Assembly (NCBI RefSeq): GCF_000003815.2
Contig: NC_049982.1
Coordinates: 30,807,850-30,871,849 of the forward strand
Reading direction: 5' to 3'
Length of the DNA: 64,000 nucleotides
DNA from: Branchiostoma floridae
Lineage: Eukaryota > Chordata > Leptocardii > Amphioxiformes > Branchiostomatidae
Part shown: positions 20,271 to 31,054 of the stretch, piece by piece
Layout: every line of letters begins with the position of its first letter
Numbering within the stretch: the first letter of the stretch is position 1
Notes under the pieces: model-generated
Seen by the model: the letters and a program-made list of their open reading frames with translations, nothing else
Told to the model about the DNA's origin: nothing
Database searches by the model: none
Program-made: the position numbers and the translations under genes

Positions 20271-23200
20271 TTAGAATGTCTTTGCTCGAGTCGGCAGAAC
20301 AGAGTCTTTGGCATACTCAAAGAGAGACAAGAGTCCAGACCTCTTGCTTCTTCTACCTTTGGTGAAGTAACTGGTGACAACATCATCTGTAATAATACAA
20401 AAGAAAAAAAAATAGATTACAATTTGCAGATTTATGATTATACTATGTCAATTAACACTTAAACTATAAAAATGTACCTACATATCCATACAGAAATCAT
20501 CCATGCAACAACGCCTTCTTGACCTAAAAAACTGTAACCAAACTACTCCTGCAATTCTCGACCACCCGCTAGGGGCTCAAACCTTTGTTACTTCTTTCCA
20601 TGCACAAGAAGTATTTTAAGCTTGAAAATCATAACCATACCTATCTAAAAATAATAAGAAATAGAGATACAATCCCATCCTTGAGTCTAATTTTTTCAGG
20701 GACGTATTTGGAAACACACTGTTTTTTTTCTAGGAATTCTCTCATTGTTTGAGCTTTTATTTCTTAAATCACTTGGTTGAACTACTAACTGACATTCTCT
20801 CATTGGTTGATCTTCTAACTGCCATACTCTTATTGGTTGAACTGCTAAATGCCATGTTCACATTGGTTAAACTGCTCAATGCCATTCTCTCATTGGTTGA
20901 ACTACTAACTGCCATTTTTTCATTGCTTGAACTGCTAACAGTGATGGACAGCCTGGATTGGTCTATTGTCTCTCACCTTTGTTGTCGAAAGTTTGATACT
21001 GGCTCTGTTGTCCCTGTTGTTGCTGGTTGACGGTGGGGAGGGTGAGTTCAGATGCTGACAGGGACACGAAGAAGGCGAACGGTACCAGCCACAAACATAC
21101 TGTGAAATAGCCCAGGACCTGGCATAGTACAGAGAATATGTCAACATATGACATGTAGTAAAGTACCATTTCAAGCATAATCAGGGCTCGAAATACCACC
21201 TGCATATGCAGGTTAGTGCATGTAAAATTGGAGCTGTGCACCAGGTATTTCTGGTGTCTACCTGCACCTAACCTGCACTGGTCTATGTACTGGGTTTTAT
21301 ACATGAATGTCCTATGATTTAGGTGTATATGGATTGTTATTAGCTGCAAGGACTATTTCCACCTATACACCTTTCTCACTCGGCGGCCATGATAGATCGA
21401 AGAAGAGGTCAATGAGGCAAACAGACAAAACTTATTTCTAAAATCAGGTCCCATTTAGTTTTCCCCCAAACCACACAAATTTTCATGATACAAGATATAA
21501 TAATAAATATTACTTGAAGTGTTATGCACCGAAATATGTAGCAATTTAGAGTAGTGTAGACTGACCCCATAGTCCCTTAAGAGATGCAAAATAACAACAT
21601 GATAATGCAAATTTTTAACGAATTTGCAGCCATTCACTTATTGGTCGATTTCCTAATTGGCAGGCTACCATTGGTCGAACTGCTAATTATGATGGACAGC
21701 CTTTTGTTTGCCACATTGAACTCGTTTTAGATCTATCATGGCCGCCGCGTGAGAAAGGTGTATAGAGCATAAAAGAAGAAAAAATATCAATTTTATGCCG
21801 ACCAGTTTTGGTATGATCCATTCTTCTTAAATTTAGAGTGGTGCAGGTAAAATTTGTCTGGTGCAGGTATTTTTCAATTTTCAAAAGTATTTCGAGCCCT
21901 GATAATGTTTACATTCACATGGTATAGCTTTAAAAGACTACATGTACAACTATGTTAATTCTTACTTAAACAAATAAAAAATAAATAAAAAAGTAGACAG
22001 TGCTGTCCTGCCACTTGCTACATTATGTAAAGTTGTGTTTCCTGTTTCAGCCTTGAAAAAATTAGTAGTAGTAGTAGTAGGGATTTTTTGTCTTCAGCCA
22101 AAAGTCTGGAGATACAAATAAAATACAGTATAACAAAGTAAAGCTGAAATGCATGAGGACATGAGGATATTCTAAACCCTCAAAAGGCTAGGATTGGCAG
22201 TTTTTTTAGGAAAGGTTGGGAAGCGGGAAAAACAATTTATTTTTTTCCTAGGCCTTAGCAATCTTACATTTTCATAAAATTAAGTTTTTTTCAGTTTCAG
22301 TTTTCTTTTACTGTAAATCATTTTAGTTCGCGAAGATTTAATTTCATGGTAGCGGGTAAAAGGACTTTTTGCGGTGGATTTAAGTTCGCGGTAACACCAT
22401 AGACTGCAGTCTAATACAATGATAGAAAAATGTTCGCGATGGTTTTAAGTTCGTGGTGAAGTGGTCACTTCGAAAACCGCGAACATTAATCCACCGAGAA
22501 CATTTCTGCACTTACAGTAATAAAACACCACAGGGTGTCTGCTACTTATCTAGTAACCATAGTGACAGTCATCTAGTCCAGGTCATTAAAATAATATGAA
22601 GAAGAACCTACATTGTAGAGCTGATCCTACAGTATCTAGATTATATCTTGAGTTAGCAATCTTACATTTTCTACAAACTGTCGTCTATAGATGAAAGTTG
22701 CACTTGCGACAAAAAAATCCACCACTCTTCAGTTTTCTTTTATTCTTTTATTCGTCCAGTGGAACTTTGAATCCATCCCTATTGACAATTGATATGGAGA
22801 TGTATATAGAAAAGTGAACATCGGTACTTACTTCTGAAAAGGGATGCCACTCTGTCGCAAAGTAATTGAAGGCCAAGTAATGATTCACCACCACCAGCAC
22901 TGGGGTAAAGGGAAAAATTGAAAATTTTTTTCATGTAAAATGTTACGAAGACTATTGTTTTCAGTATCTATATCTGCCTATTTTTGATATGCAAACAAGT
23001 GTTTGTATCCAATCAAACTGTACAAATATTGCTATGATATTTTGTCTTACTTTTTAACATCTCATTTCTTCTGGCAAAGTAATAATTATTCTTTGGGAGC
23101 ATATGGTTTCACTGCAATTTTGTATGACTCTTGCGATACCTTATTACAACAAATCTCTTTCCAAGCATCTTGCAGTTTTCTGTTATTCCCATAGGAGGCG

Positions 23201-26200
23201 CTGCTGCAGCATACACAATTTTGTGTGACCATCAAACACTATCCTAAATACAACATGTGTGCTATCACACAGATCAGCATTCTTTCATTTACTCTCAAAA
23301 CCAAATTCAAACATTTCCATAATTCTAGGTTTTCTGTCTTTTAATATCATAATTGACAAACCAATGTTGGTAAAAAAAAAAAAATACAGCAAAAATTCAG
23401 AAATTCATCAAAATGTATGGCTATCTTAAGTTTAAACCACCATAAATAAGTCATTCAAACTAAAAACACTTAAAATTTTATGAAAATGAAGAAAAGATAT
23501 AGTTTCTGTTGTCTTACCGACTCCTAGGATGAAACTTGGCGAAGAGAAACTGAAGAAAGGGAATGTTCCCAGTAGCACAACGAAGACGGCGTTGCTTACA
23601 AGTCCACAGCCAATCATCGTGAAGGGCATGCCTTCAAACAGCCACAGCCCGATAAACACACCAGTTGTAGCCTAGGGAACAAGGAAAAAAACAAAGGTGG
23701 TTATAAAAAAACTGCCATGGCGATGACTAAATGACAACTTTGAACTTGTACATTGTGATATACATTGCCACTAACTACTGTAAATGCAGAAATGTTCGCA
23801 GTGGATCAATGTTCACGTTTTTCGCGGTGACCACTTCACCGCAAAGTTAAAACCACTGCGAACATTTTTCTGTTATGGTATTAGTTTGCAGTCTATGGTG
23901 CTACCGCAAACTTAAAGCAATCGCGGAAAGTCCTTTTTCCCGCTACTGCGGAATTAAATCCCCACGAACTTAAATGCATTTACAGTATTTTGAATTACTG
24001 TACAAATATCATACTTTTTAAAAAAATTTTATAAAGGAAAAGGCAAAGGTATCCATAGCATTTTTTAAGCCTAAGGAGCAGTAGGCTATTATCTACTGCG
24101 TCTTAGGCATGGTTTTGGAAGGTGGAACCCTCAAAATCCCCCACCTTTCACTGCCTTTTACCTCCTCAATGAACAAAGCTAGCTATAGGTACACATTGCT
24201 ACGAAGGAAAGTCCTATGGCCTATTATTCTGTACATTCTTACAAATTTGGTTCTGTTTAGCCTTACAGCAAGTACAGAAGCAAGTCTCTAAGTATCTAAA
24301 CTTCTGCCATATAATTTTTATAGTATAAAATCCAGGCCAATGGATTGACAATTGCTTTGTTTAAGTTTATCAACCGGTTGGGAGCAGTCCATGGAATTCC
24401 TGATTTTTCAATGTTCACGGTGTTCACGGTGACGACTGTAACATGAACTTATTGTTAACAAATAAAACGCCAGCCTTTTCACGCGCACCTGCTGTACCGT
24501 GAACATTTAGTTCTGAGAAAGTGGTAAATTTTCTTAGACCGTGAAAGTTTGGTACTAAGAGGACACTATTATTACAGTAGTAATTAATTGGCTTTAGTAA
24601 CCACCCTGGCTCGAAATACTGGGGTTTTGTGCACCCAGGTGCACCCAAAATTGGGACTGTGCACCCAATTTTTTCAGTGGGTGCACAGGGTGCACCCAAA
24701 TGTTTTCATAGGCTTATGTATGTTAAGATGTCGGTATACTAAGTAAACACTATATTCTTGACATCTATGTGTTAGAAAGATAATAAAATGACTGTAGTAC
24801 ATGTAGTACTTCCAATTTCTGAAGAGCTCCGATCAAATTACTAATTTAGTAGGTTTGCAATTAGGTTATACTGATATTCATTTTATGTGGTGCACCACTT
24901 TATTTTATGAATTTCGAGCCCTGGTAACAGTTCATCTGGAGACTCACCATGATCATGACTTTGATGACTTTTGCCGTCAGCACCGTGTATTCTTCCACCA
25001 GCTCAGCAAGGTAGTACAGACCTGCAGCTGAAACATTATTGTACTATTCACATTATTTCTTTATTAGGATTCGCCATATACGATGACAATGGAGGGTATG
25101 GCGATACAGGTGACAAAGGTCACCTCTTCAAAGCCGCCATACACACATGTTCGCACATGCTTTCACACGGCGGGGTTATACCGCCCCTTACAGGGTGACA
25201 TACCCTTTCGCTGGCTAATTACAAGACGGGGATGCGCCAGGCCTCCCATCCGGGTGATTTGAAGTGAATCACCAGAGGGGTTTGCTCCATCTCACACCGC
25301 ACCATCGCACGTGTGGGGGTTCTTTAACATGCATGGGGTGTGACTCTCCCCATACACGGGACCTCCATTTAATGTCCTATCCGAGGGACGGCCCTAGCCG
25401 AAGCTAGGTACTCATTTTCACCTGAGTATAGTGAAGATTAGATGATTAGGGGTGGGTACCTGTACAGACTTGGGGTGGATACCGCTACAGTGTACCAGTA
25501 CAAAACCGTTTTTTCCTATTGGACTGATCCAGAAAAAAATGGACCTGAAAAAAATTGGTGGGCCGGATGTTGGACCTATTAGAAAATGAACAGATTATAT
25601 ATGATCAGGCATTCACACGTTTCGGGGCTTACCGATCAAGGAAAATAATGAGATCGAAGTAGATCTAGAGTAGAGTCTATAGTCATTTCTACCAAGTTGT
25701 ATGTAGTCAATCGTATAGAGGCAATTAGCCTCACATGTACAGGATTTGAATACTGTACTCCACGAAACAGATTTTTTGTAGCAAAATGGACCTTTGTTTT
25801 GAGTTTCGTCCATTCACAAGTTCTCACATACTGAATCAGGTCCAGCCTGGACCTGAACTGGACCTGAACTTTCTGTACCGGTACCCACCCCTAGTACAGA
25901 CAATTCGGGTACAGGTATACGGTTCAGGTCCAAAGGATCAGGTCCAGGTCCGGACCTGAACCTGGACCTGAATTGTCTGTGAAAACTTGTGAATGGGTAT
26001 TACTCAAAACAACGGTTTAATTTGCTACAACAGAATCTGTTTGGTGTAGTATCCAACTCCCTATCTTCTTGTAAACAATGCTAAGTAAGTTGCCTCTGTA
26101 TGTTTTGACTGTTGAAAGTTTTTGTTATTTACTTATTTCCTTGAACTAGCATCTTAAAGTCACAAAACGTAAGGATGCTTGCCGATATAATGTGTTCATT

Positions 26201-29200
26201 CTTTTTTTTTCTTGGTTCAAAATCTGTAACAGTTCCAATGGTTTTTGCAGGTCTTCTATTTTCGGGACAATCCAAGTGGAAAAACCAGTTTTGTAACAGT
26301 AACCACCCATAATTTACATGTGAACAATATCACTACAAAAAAAGTTCTCTACCTACTAGTAACCATTAGAGGTGTAACAGATAATTCTACAGAAACAAAA
26401 CCATACTAGCAGTGATGCTAGGAGTAAATATATGATTGTCTAGTAGTGGTGCATACCTAAACTCAATTTCAGGTTCAGGTCCGAATTCAGGTCCAGCAGT
26501 TCAGGTTCAGGTCCGGACCTGAACCCATCATTGCGTATTATGTGCATTTTTTATTAGGGGGAGGGGGGGGGGATGGTGCATATAAGATTGCATGTTAGCA
26601 TGAATTGAAATGCAATGTGAAAAAATACATGAAAATGATAGACAGCCATTGTAAACACGAACTGTTTTTTGTCTTTTTCCAGTGCAAATTTCACTGCCTA
26701 TGGAAGGTTTTAGATGGTTTAGAACAAAAAAAAGGAATTCATTATTTATAAGTGACAGATTGCTTTTTGCAGGTCCGGACTTGGCTCCGGACATTTAGAT
26801 TTTTTTTGGACTTGGACCTAAACATTTTTAGGTCCAATTCCAAGTCCGGGCTTTAGGTACGCACCGCTATTGTCTAGTAATATCCGATCTGCCCTAGAGG
26901 ATCACCCAGGGACTAGTACTAGTAACAAAATCTGGTGTATGTGGACAGGTGGTCATTAAAGACAGGATTCCAATACTACTCGATAATCGTAAAGTGCGAA
27001 TGGGAAAAATTTTCATTTTACATCACTAAAAGTGGTGATACCATACAGTTTTCATGGTATACATTTTAACTTATTTCAAGTAACTTAAAAGTTTGAAAAA
27101 TTCTAAGAATTTCAGATACAAGCACTGCGGTCTTAGATGGAAAAGGTATATTAAGAAAAGGGACAAAACAACTTCTTCTTCCCAGACGTTTATCTTACTT
27201 TCAACCAATACAAAGTCATTCATTTCATTTTGTGGTAAGAATAACATAGCCATTGGAGCAGCCAACATTCCTTTTAGTCTATTTGCTGTGGGCAATAGCT
27301 ACTTCCTCTTGAAAATTGATTTTATTGACTTTCTGAATCGCCCAAGGGAGTTGAGCCAATTTAGTTAATGTTAGGCTGGGGCCTGGGAGTGGATTACTAT
27401 ATACTGGAGAATAGACCTGTGTACCTAAAAAGATTTTAGGTACAGGTACAGGGGCTTATTGGGTACAGGTTCAGACCTTTAGTACGGTTTTACCTGTACC
27501 TTAACAAGTTTGATAAAGTATATTCAAGTTAAACATTTAGCTAACTGTCTTTTTTTAGTGATAAATTGTCATCTTTGTATGGGAATCACATATTTGAATC
27601 TCAAAACAATTTCTTTCTCAAGTTTTAACTGCAAGATTATCACAATTGTCATTGATGATTTGGGATTTTCTTATCCTTCAAAAACGGTGTCCACACGTGC
27701 TTTAGTGTGTTTACGTACACGTACAGGTACACAGATGTTTAGGTCCGGACATGTACCTTAACAGGTTTTCAGGTATGGTACAGGTACAGGTATTTAGATA
27801 CACAGCTCTACTGGAGACCTTTAGCTTGATCTTCAGAAAAGGTAGTCAATCATACTTGGCACTGCTAAGAAACATCTTCAACTTCAAGCACTCAGCTCCT
27901 TTGTTACATACTTGTGGTACATGTATGTAAAGAAAACCTCATTTTTTTTACACAATAGTTCCAACTTCCAAATTTTTTATGTCTTCATGGTGCATCTAGT
28001 TCATGGACTGGCCTTGTCTTGATCTCAGAAGAAAACGAGACTAGGTCTAACGAACCTCTTCAATGAAAGCAGAAATTTAACTTCAAACTTCAGAACAAAA
28101 TAGAACCTGTGCTGCTAACAAGTTTTAACTTTGTAAGTACATGTACATGTCTTCAAAATTGTAATGTCTTTTGTAGGTAAACTTGCTCTGAAGAAAAGAG
28201 GCAGTACATATGTAACTTTTGCAACTACACGCAGTTTTTGCTGACATTGTACTGCAGGGCTCGAAAAACCACCTGCATATGCAGGTCAGTGCAGGTAAAA
28301 TTGGAGCTGTGCAGGTATTTCTGAGGTCTACCTGCATCTAACCTGCACTGGTGCATGTACTGGGTTCTATATATCAATGTCCTATAATGTAGGTGTATAT
28401 ATCATTAGCTGATAGAGTATAAAAGAAAAAATAGCAATGGTTCCTGAACGATTTTAGTATGATCCTTTCTTCCTAAATTCAGAGCGGTGCAGGTAAAATT
28501 TGTCTGGTGCAAGTAATTTTCAATGTTACCTATACCAGTGCAGGTATGCAGAAAAAAACTATTTCGAGCCCTGTACTGTATCTCACGTTGTGTAGTCAAC
28601 ATGCTTTCCTTTCAGCTAATAGACGTAATTGTTTAGTTTACGTGCATGGGTCCACCTATTCAAAAAAAGGATGTTTGCACCCTGTACACAGTACTAGTAT
28701 TAATCAAAAGGATGTTTTTAGTGAAATAATAATACTAGAAGTCACTTTGTTACAGCAAACAACACAGCAATCTAAGTAAAACTTCTAGACATTTCTAGTG
28801 TCAAAATAAACTACCTCACTTCAAGCTAGCTGTAACATTCATTAACTGAACTGCAATTACAAATTATGTCTCACATAGCATGCTCATTAGCAAATACATG
28901 TTTGTTTGGTTGCAATGGCATCTGTACAAAGAAACTTACGTTATATCTTGTATGCTACAATTTTGGTTTGTACGTCATTTTCAATAAGACGTATTCTTCT
29001 AAAAACATCAATGCATAACTCATCATCCCAAATCAAACTCTAGATCTGTTCATAGTAAAGTAATTGCAAAATGCATATAGCTAATTATTAGCTATCGAAG
29101 CTTTCACTTTTTTGCCGCCCCCCTCCCCAACCGATACGTCACCCAAACAAGTTCTAACACTCTGGTGGCATTTAAGCGAAACTACAGCCCGAATAATTAG

Positions 29201-29276
29201 ACTCACCGATGGCCAGGGTGATGAAGACCATCTGTATGGCCATAGACACGAAGGACAGAAGCCACATGAACCACAT
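20271..29276 (-). CDS. TEX261: TEX261 orthologue (Svp26-type ER-Golgi membrane protein), 6 exons
   Basis: Exons in order of translation are 29207-29276, 24948-25021, 23518-23671, 22832-22899, 20977-21118 and 20271-20386 (all complement). All junctions are GT-AG and in frame, giving 207 residues against about 196 in vertebrates. It starts MWFMWLLSFVSMAIQMVFIT. It continues with YYLAELVEEYTV (exon 2), IGLWLFEGMPFTMIGCGL and TFPFFSFSSPSFIL (exon 3), VVVNHYLAFNYF (exon 4) and YFTVCLWLVPFAFFVSLSA (exon 5). The tail is DDVVTSYFTKGRRSKRSG. These match TEX261 block by block. About four to five hydrophobic spans indicate a polytopic membrane protein. Yeast Svp26 is a COPII cargo adaptor; the same role here is inferred. 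A Gln-rich stretch (NQQQQGQQSQ) after the last span makes the protein longer than vertebrate forms. It is convergent with the stanniocalcin gene and divergent from the LRR gene. Confidence 0.95.
20741..20970 (+). repeat. 32-33 bp minisatellite derived from a MITE end
   Basis: About six copies of ctcattggttgaactgctaa followed by tgccat. The last copy runs into gtgatggacagcct, which is also found next to a single such unit in the family H MITEs (21640-21710 and 63530-63600). The array is in TEX261 intron 5 and ends about 7 bases before exon 5's donor. A 93-codon Leu-rich open frame here is repeat-encoded and not a gene. Confidence 0.8.
21182..21901 (+). mobile_element. hAT-like MITE (family E), split by a nested element
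   Basis: Ends are cagggctcgaaat and atttcgagccctg. The interior has cacctgcatatgcaggt and repeated gcaggta/acctgca blocks. Removal of the insert 21366-21762 would leave about 320 bases, the size of the intact copy at 28255-28573. It lies in TEX261 intron 4. Confidence 0.85.
21366..21762. mobile_element. MITE family H nested in family E
   Basis: Ends tacacctttctcactcggcg and cgccgcgtgagaaaggtgta are inverse; TA flanks both sides. The interior (gaggcaaacagacaaaactt, ccacacaaattttca, attggtcgaactgctaatt) matches the copy at 62867-63653. Part of the minus-strand sequence is open for 60 codons, without domain support. Confidence 0.85.
22311..22517 (+). mobile_element. MITE family D
   Basis: TA-flanked, 207 bases, ends ctgtaaatcatttta and tgcacttacag, with internal aaaatgttcgcgatgg and ggtgaagtggtcact. 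In TEX261 intron 4. Confidence 0.88.
23778..23985 (-). mobile_element. MITE family D, inverted copy
   Basis: TA-flanked, 208 bases, ends ctgtaaatgcagaaatg and aaatgcatttacag. Reads in the opposite direction to the other three copies. In TEX261 intron 2. Confidence 0.88.
24604..24923 (+). mobile_element. hAT-like MITE related to family E
   Basis: Ends ctggctcgaaatac and gaatttcgagccctg with similar 8-base flanks (gtaaccac / gtaacagt). The interior has gtgcaccca repeats instead of the tgcaggta repeats of family E, so it is a sister subfamily. Its edge is 24 bases from TEX261 exon 2. Confidence 0.72.
25060..25445 (-). mobile_element. SINE-related dispersed repeat
   Basis: The part gacggccctagccgaagcta with gtactcatttt is the reverse complement of the SINE body at 4955-5000. 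The upstream part (gtgggggttctttaacatgc, actctccccatacacggg) has no open frame. The 5' limit is uncertain. In TEX261 intron 1. Confidence 0.6.
25446..25893 (+). mobile_element. hAT-type MITE
   Basis: Starts taggggtgggtacc and ends ggtacccaccccta, with the same GGTCC/GGACC-rich interior as 5423-5829. The 5' end looks partly duplicated (ggtgggtacc then ggtggatacc). Confidence 0.75.
25894..28254. other. TEX261 intron 1, fragments of hAT-MITE-like sequence
   Basis: Short GGTCCGGACCTGAACC-type fragments occur at 25905-25980, 26455-26525, 26770-26860, 27420-27510 and 27715-27800. They look like decayed or partial copies of the hAT MITE family. No coding exon is seen; the open frames at 26528-27761 lack domains. 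Confidence 0.5.
28255..28573 (+). mobile_element. hAT-like MITE (family E), intact copy
   Basis: Ends cagggctcgaaaaa and tatttcgagccctg; GTACTG is found directly outside both ends. Interior cacctgcatatgcagg and gcaggtaaaattgg blocks define the family. The reverse-strand open frame at 28125-28337 overlaps only part of it and is not a gene. Confidence 0.88.
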
Positions 29277-29589
29277 TTTGATGCAGACGTTGATACAAAA
29301 TCGACCGAACAAAATATCCAACCAACTCCCCTAGTGTAACACGTCTAATCTAAACCATACCACTTTACAGCGAGGGATGTTCATTTAACATCTATACAAT
29401 ATGAAGCTGAAAAATAAATCTTCAATTTGTTTTTAATAGCTTTTAAGAAATCTTTTGAATGGGTTTGATTAATAAGAAAAGTTTTAATGCTGTTTTTGCG
29501 GAAATATAATTTCTTGACGAAATCGCTTACCTTGTAGGAGAGTGGTTTATTCCATCCATCCCGTCATGCAGTTGTGAACCATATTTCTT

Positions 29590-29598
29590 ACTTCCGGG
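29590..29598 (-). promoter_or_regulatory. ETS-type site in likely TEX261 promoter
   Basis: The complement reads cccggaagt, the ETS/GABPA core common in TATA-less housekeeping promoters. It lies about 315 bases upstream of the TEX261 start codon, just above the possible 5' UTR exon. Confidence 0.3.
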
Positions 29599-29821
29599 TT
29601 CAGGGAAAGTTCAACAACAAAGTTCAGATTGTTGTATTGCATAGTGTTGTGCAATATGTAGAGTATAGAGAGTTGCCCGACTTGAGGTAAGGTTTTAGTA
29701 AGCTTAAGGGCAAGAAGGGAACTGTACGTTTCCAGTCGTTACAAGGAGACAACTTTGAAAATGTAAGTTTAGCTGACTCTCACAAACGTCTAAGTATTAA
29801 AGTTCTGAGTTCCTCGTCGAC

Positions 29822-30085
29822 GGCTCGAAAGTCGGAATACCACCTGCATATGCAGGTTAGTGCAGGTAAAATTCGATCTGTGTGGGTATTTTTTAATGTC
29901 TACCTGCACCTAGCATGCACTGGGTTTTATAAATGCTCTATGATGTAGGTGTATATGGATAAATGTTATCAGCTACATTGACTGTTGCCACCTATGAAGA
30001 AGAGAAAATAGCAGTGGTTTCTGAATAATTTTAGTATGATCCATACTTCCTAAATTCATAGTGGTGCAGGTAAAATTTGTCCGGT
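29822..30085 (+). mobile_element. Truncated family E MITE
   Basis: The left part (ggctcgaaagtcgg, then cacctgcatatgcaggttag) matches 28255-28573 and continues to ggtgcaggtaaaatttgtcc. The terminal segment with cgagccctg is missing. Confidence 0.7.
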
Positions 30086-31054
30086 GTCAATTTAGCAGGA
30101 CCATCAATGGTGAACAGAAAATGGACCTGTATTGCAAAAGTTTTTGGAAACAATTATTTATTTGATTCTTTCATTGAAGTATTAATGGAGTGCCTGGCAG
30201 AACTATACTGTGAACACACTGAGCAATATCTGTGGTGACTTTTGAGTAATCTGGCATTTGACTTTGCAATTAATTTATTGGAATAAAATTGTTAGTGATG
30301 CTTAATGATGAGAGCCTCAGGGCACCATCCTTTGTATTAACTGCTGGCTCAATCAAAATTTTACTAGTAGCCATATTTCGATTTATGGGGCATATTGCTA
30401 GGGGCCAGGGAGGAGCCTGTTGTCAGACCAGCTGCATGTTTTCTGGCTGTCCAAAGTATCAATCCAGGGATCCAAATTATGCCATTCTATCAAGGGAGTT
30501 AGCCTAACAAAACACTGACAAGTTAGCCTGCAATCGCATGTGAACCTGTCCAATTTATAGGTTAAAGTTATAATACCTTGGTTCCCGGATTTTTTCATAA
30601 AAAATATGGAGCGACAGGGCAAAAAAAAAAAATTGTAAAATGGTTGGGGTAAAGATAAGGGCTAATCCAAAACAAAAAGAATAAAAAGTTTTCAGCTTTA
30701 AAATTTAAGTACAAAAACACTATTACTATTAGTATTACTGTACAGTAACAACACCAGTTCGTTGAAAATTACAAAAGTAGTGTCGGTTTTATGTTTGTCC
30801 CATTCTTCATGAATGAAAAATATAACTGCCATAATAATATCCACATTTTAAGGGGCTCATAATATAAAGGCCAATTTGCTACACCAGAAAGTTGGTGAAT
30901 GGTTTCATTAATGGTGAAAATTTGCTCAGTGGTAATTTTTTGTTTGTTTTGATTTTTCCAAAAAGTAGGAGCGAGCGAATCCGTGAACGAATCAATAAAA
31001 TTGGTATGGCCTAAACCTCACTTCCATCAACTATAAGCCTTGCTCTCCAGCACC

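Larger units (their letters stand above)
29277..31054. other. Divergent intergenic region between TEX261 and the LRR gene
   Basis: About 1.8 kb separates the two divergent start codons, so shared promoter elements are possible. It contains an ETS-type motif, a truncated family E element and no other recognisable feature. A potential minus-strand splice donor (caaggtaagc, complement near 29527-29536) could mark a TEX261 5' UTR exon. Confidence 0.5.

Noticed and set aside
20749..21030. 93-codon Leu-rich plus-strand open frame
   Set aside because: The repeat unit is close to a multiple of three, so it stays open by chance; it is a minisatellite antisense to TEX261.
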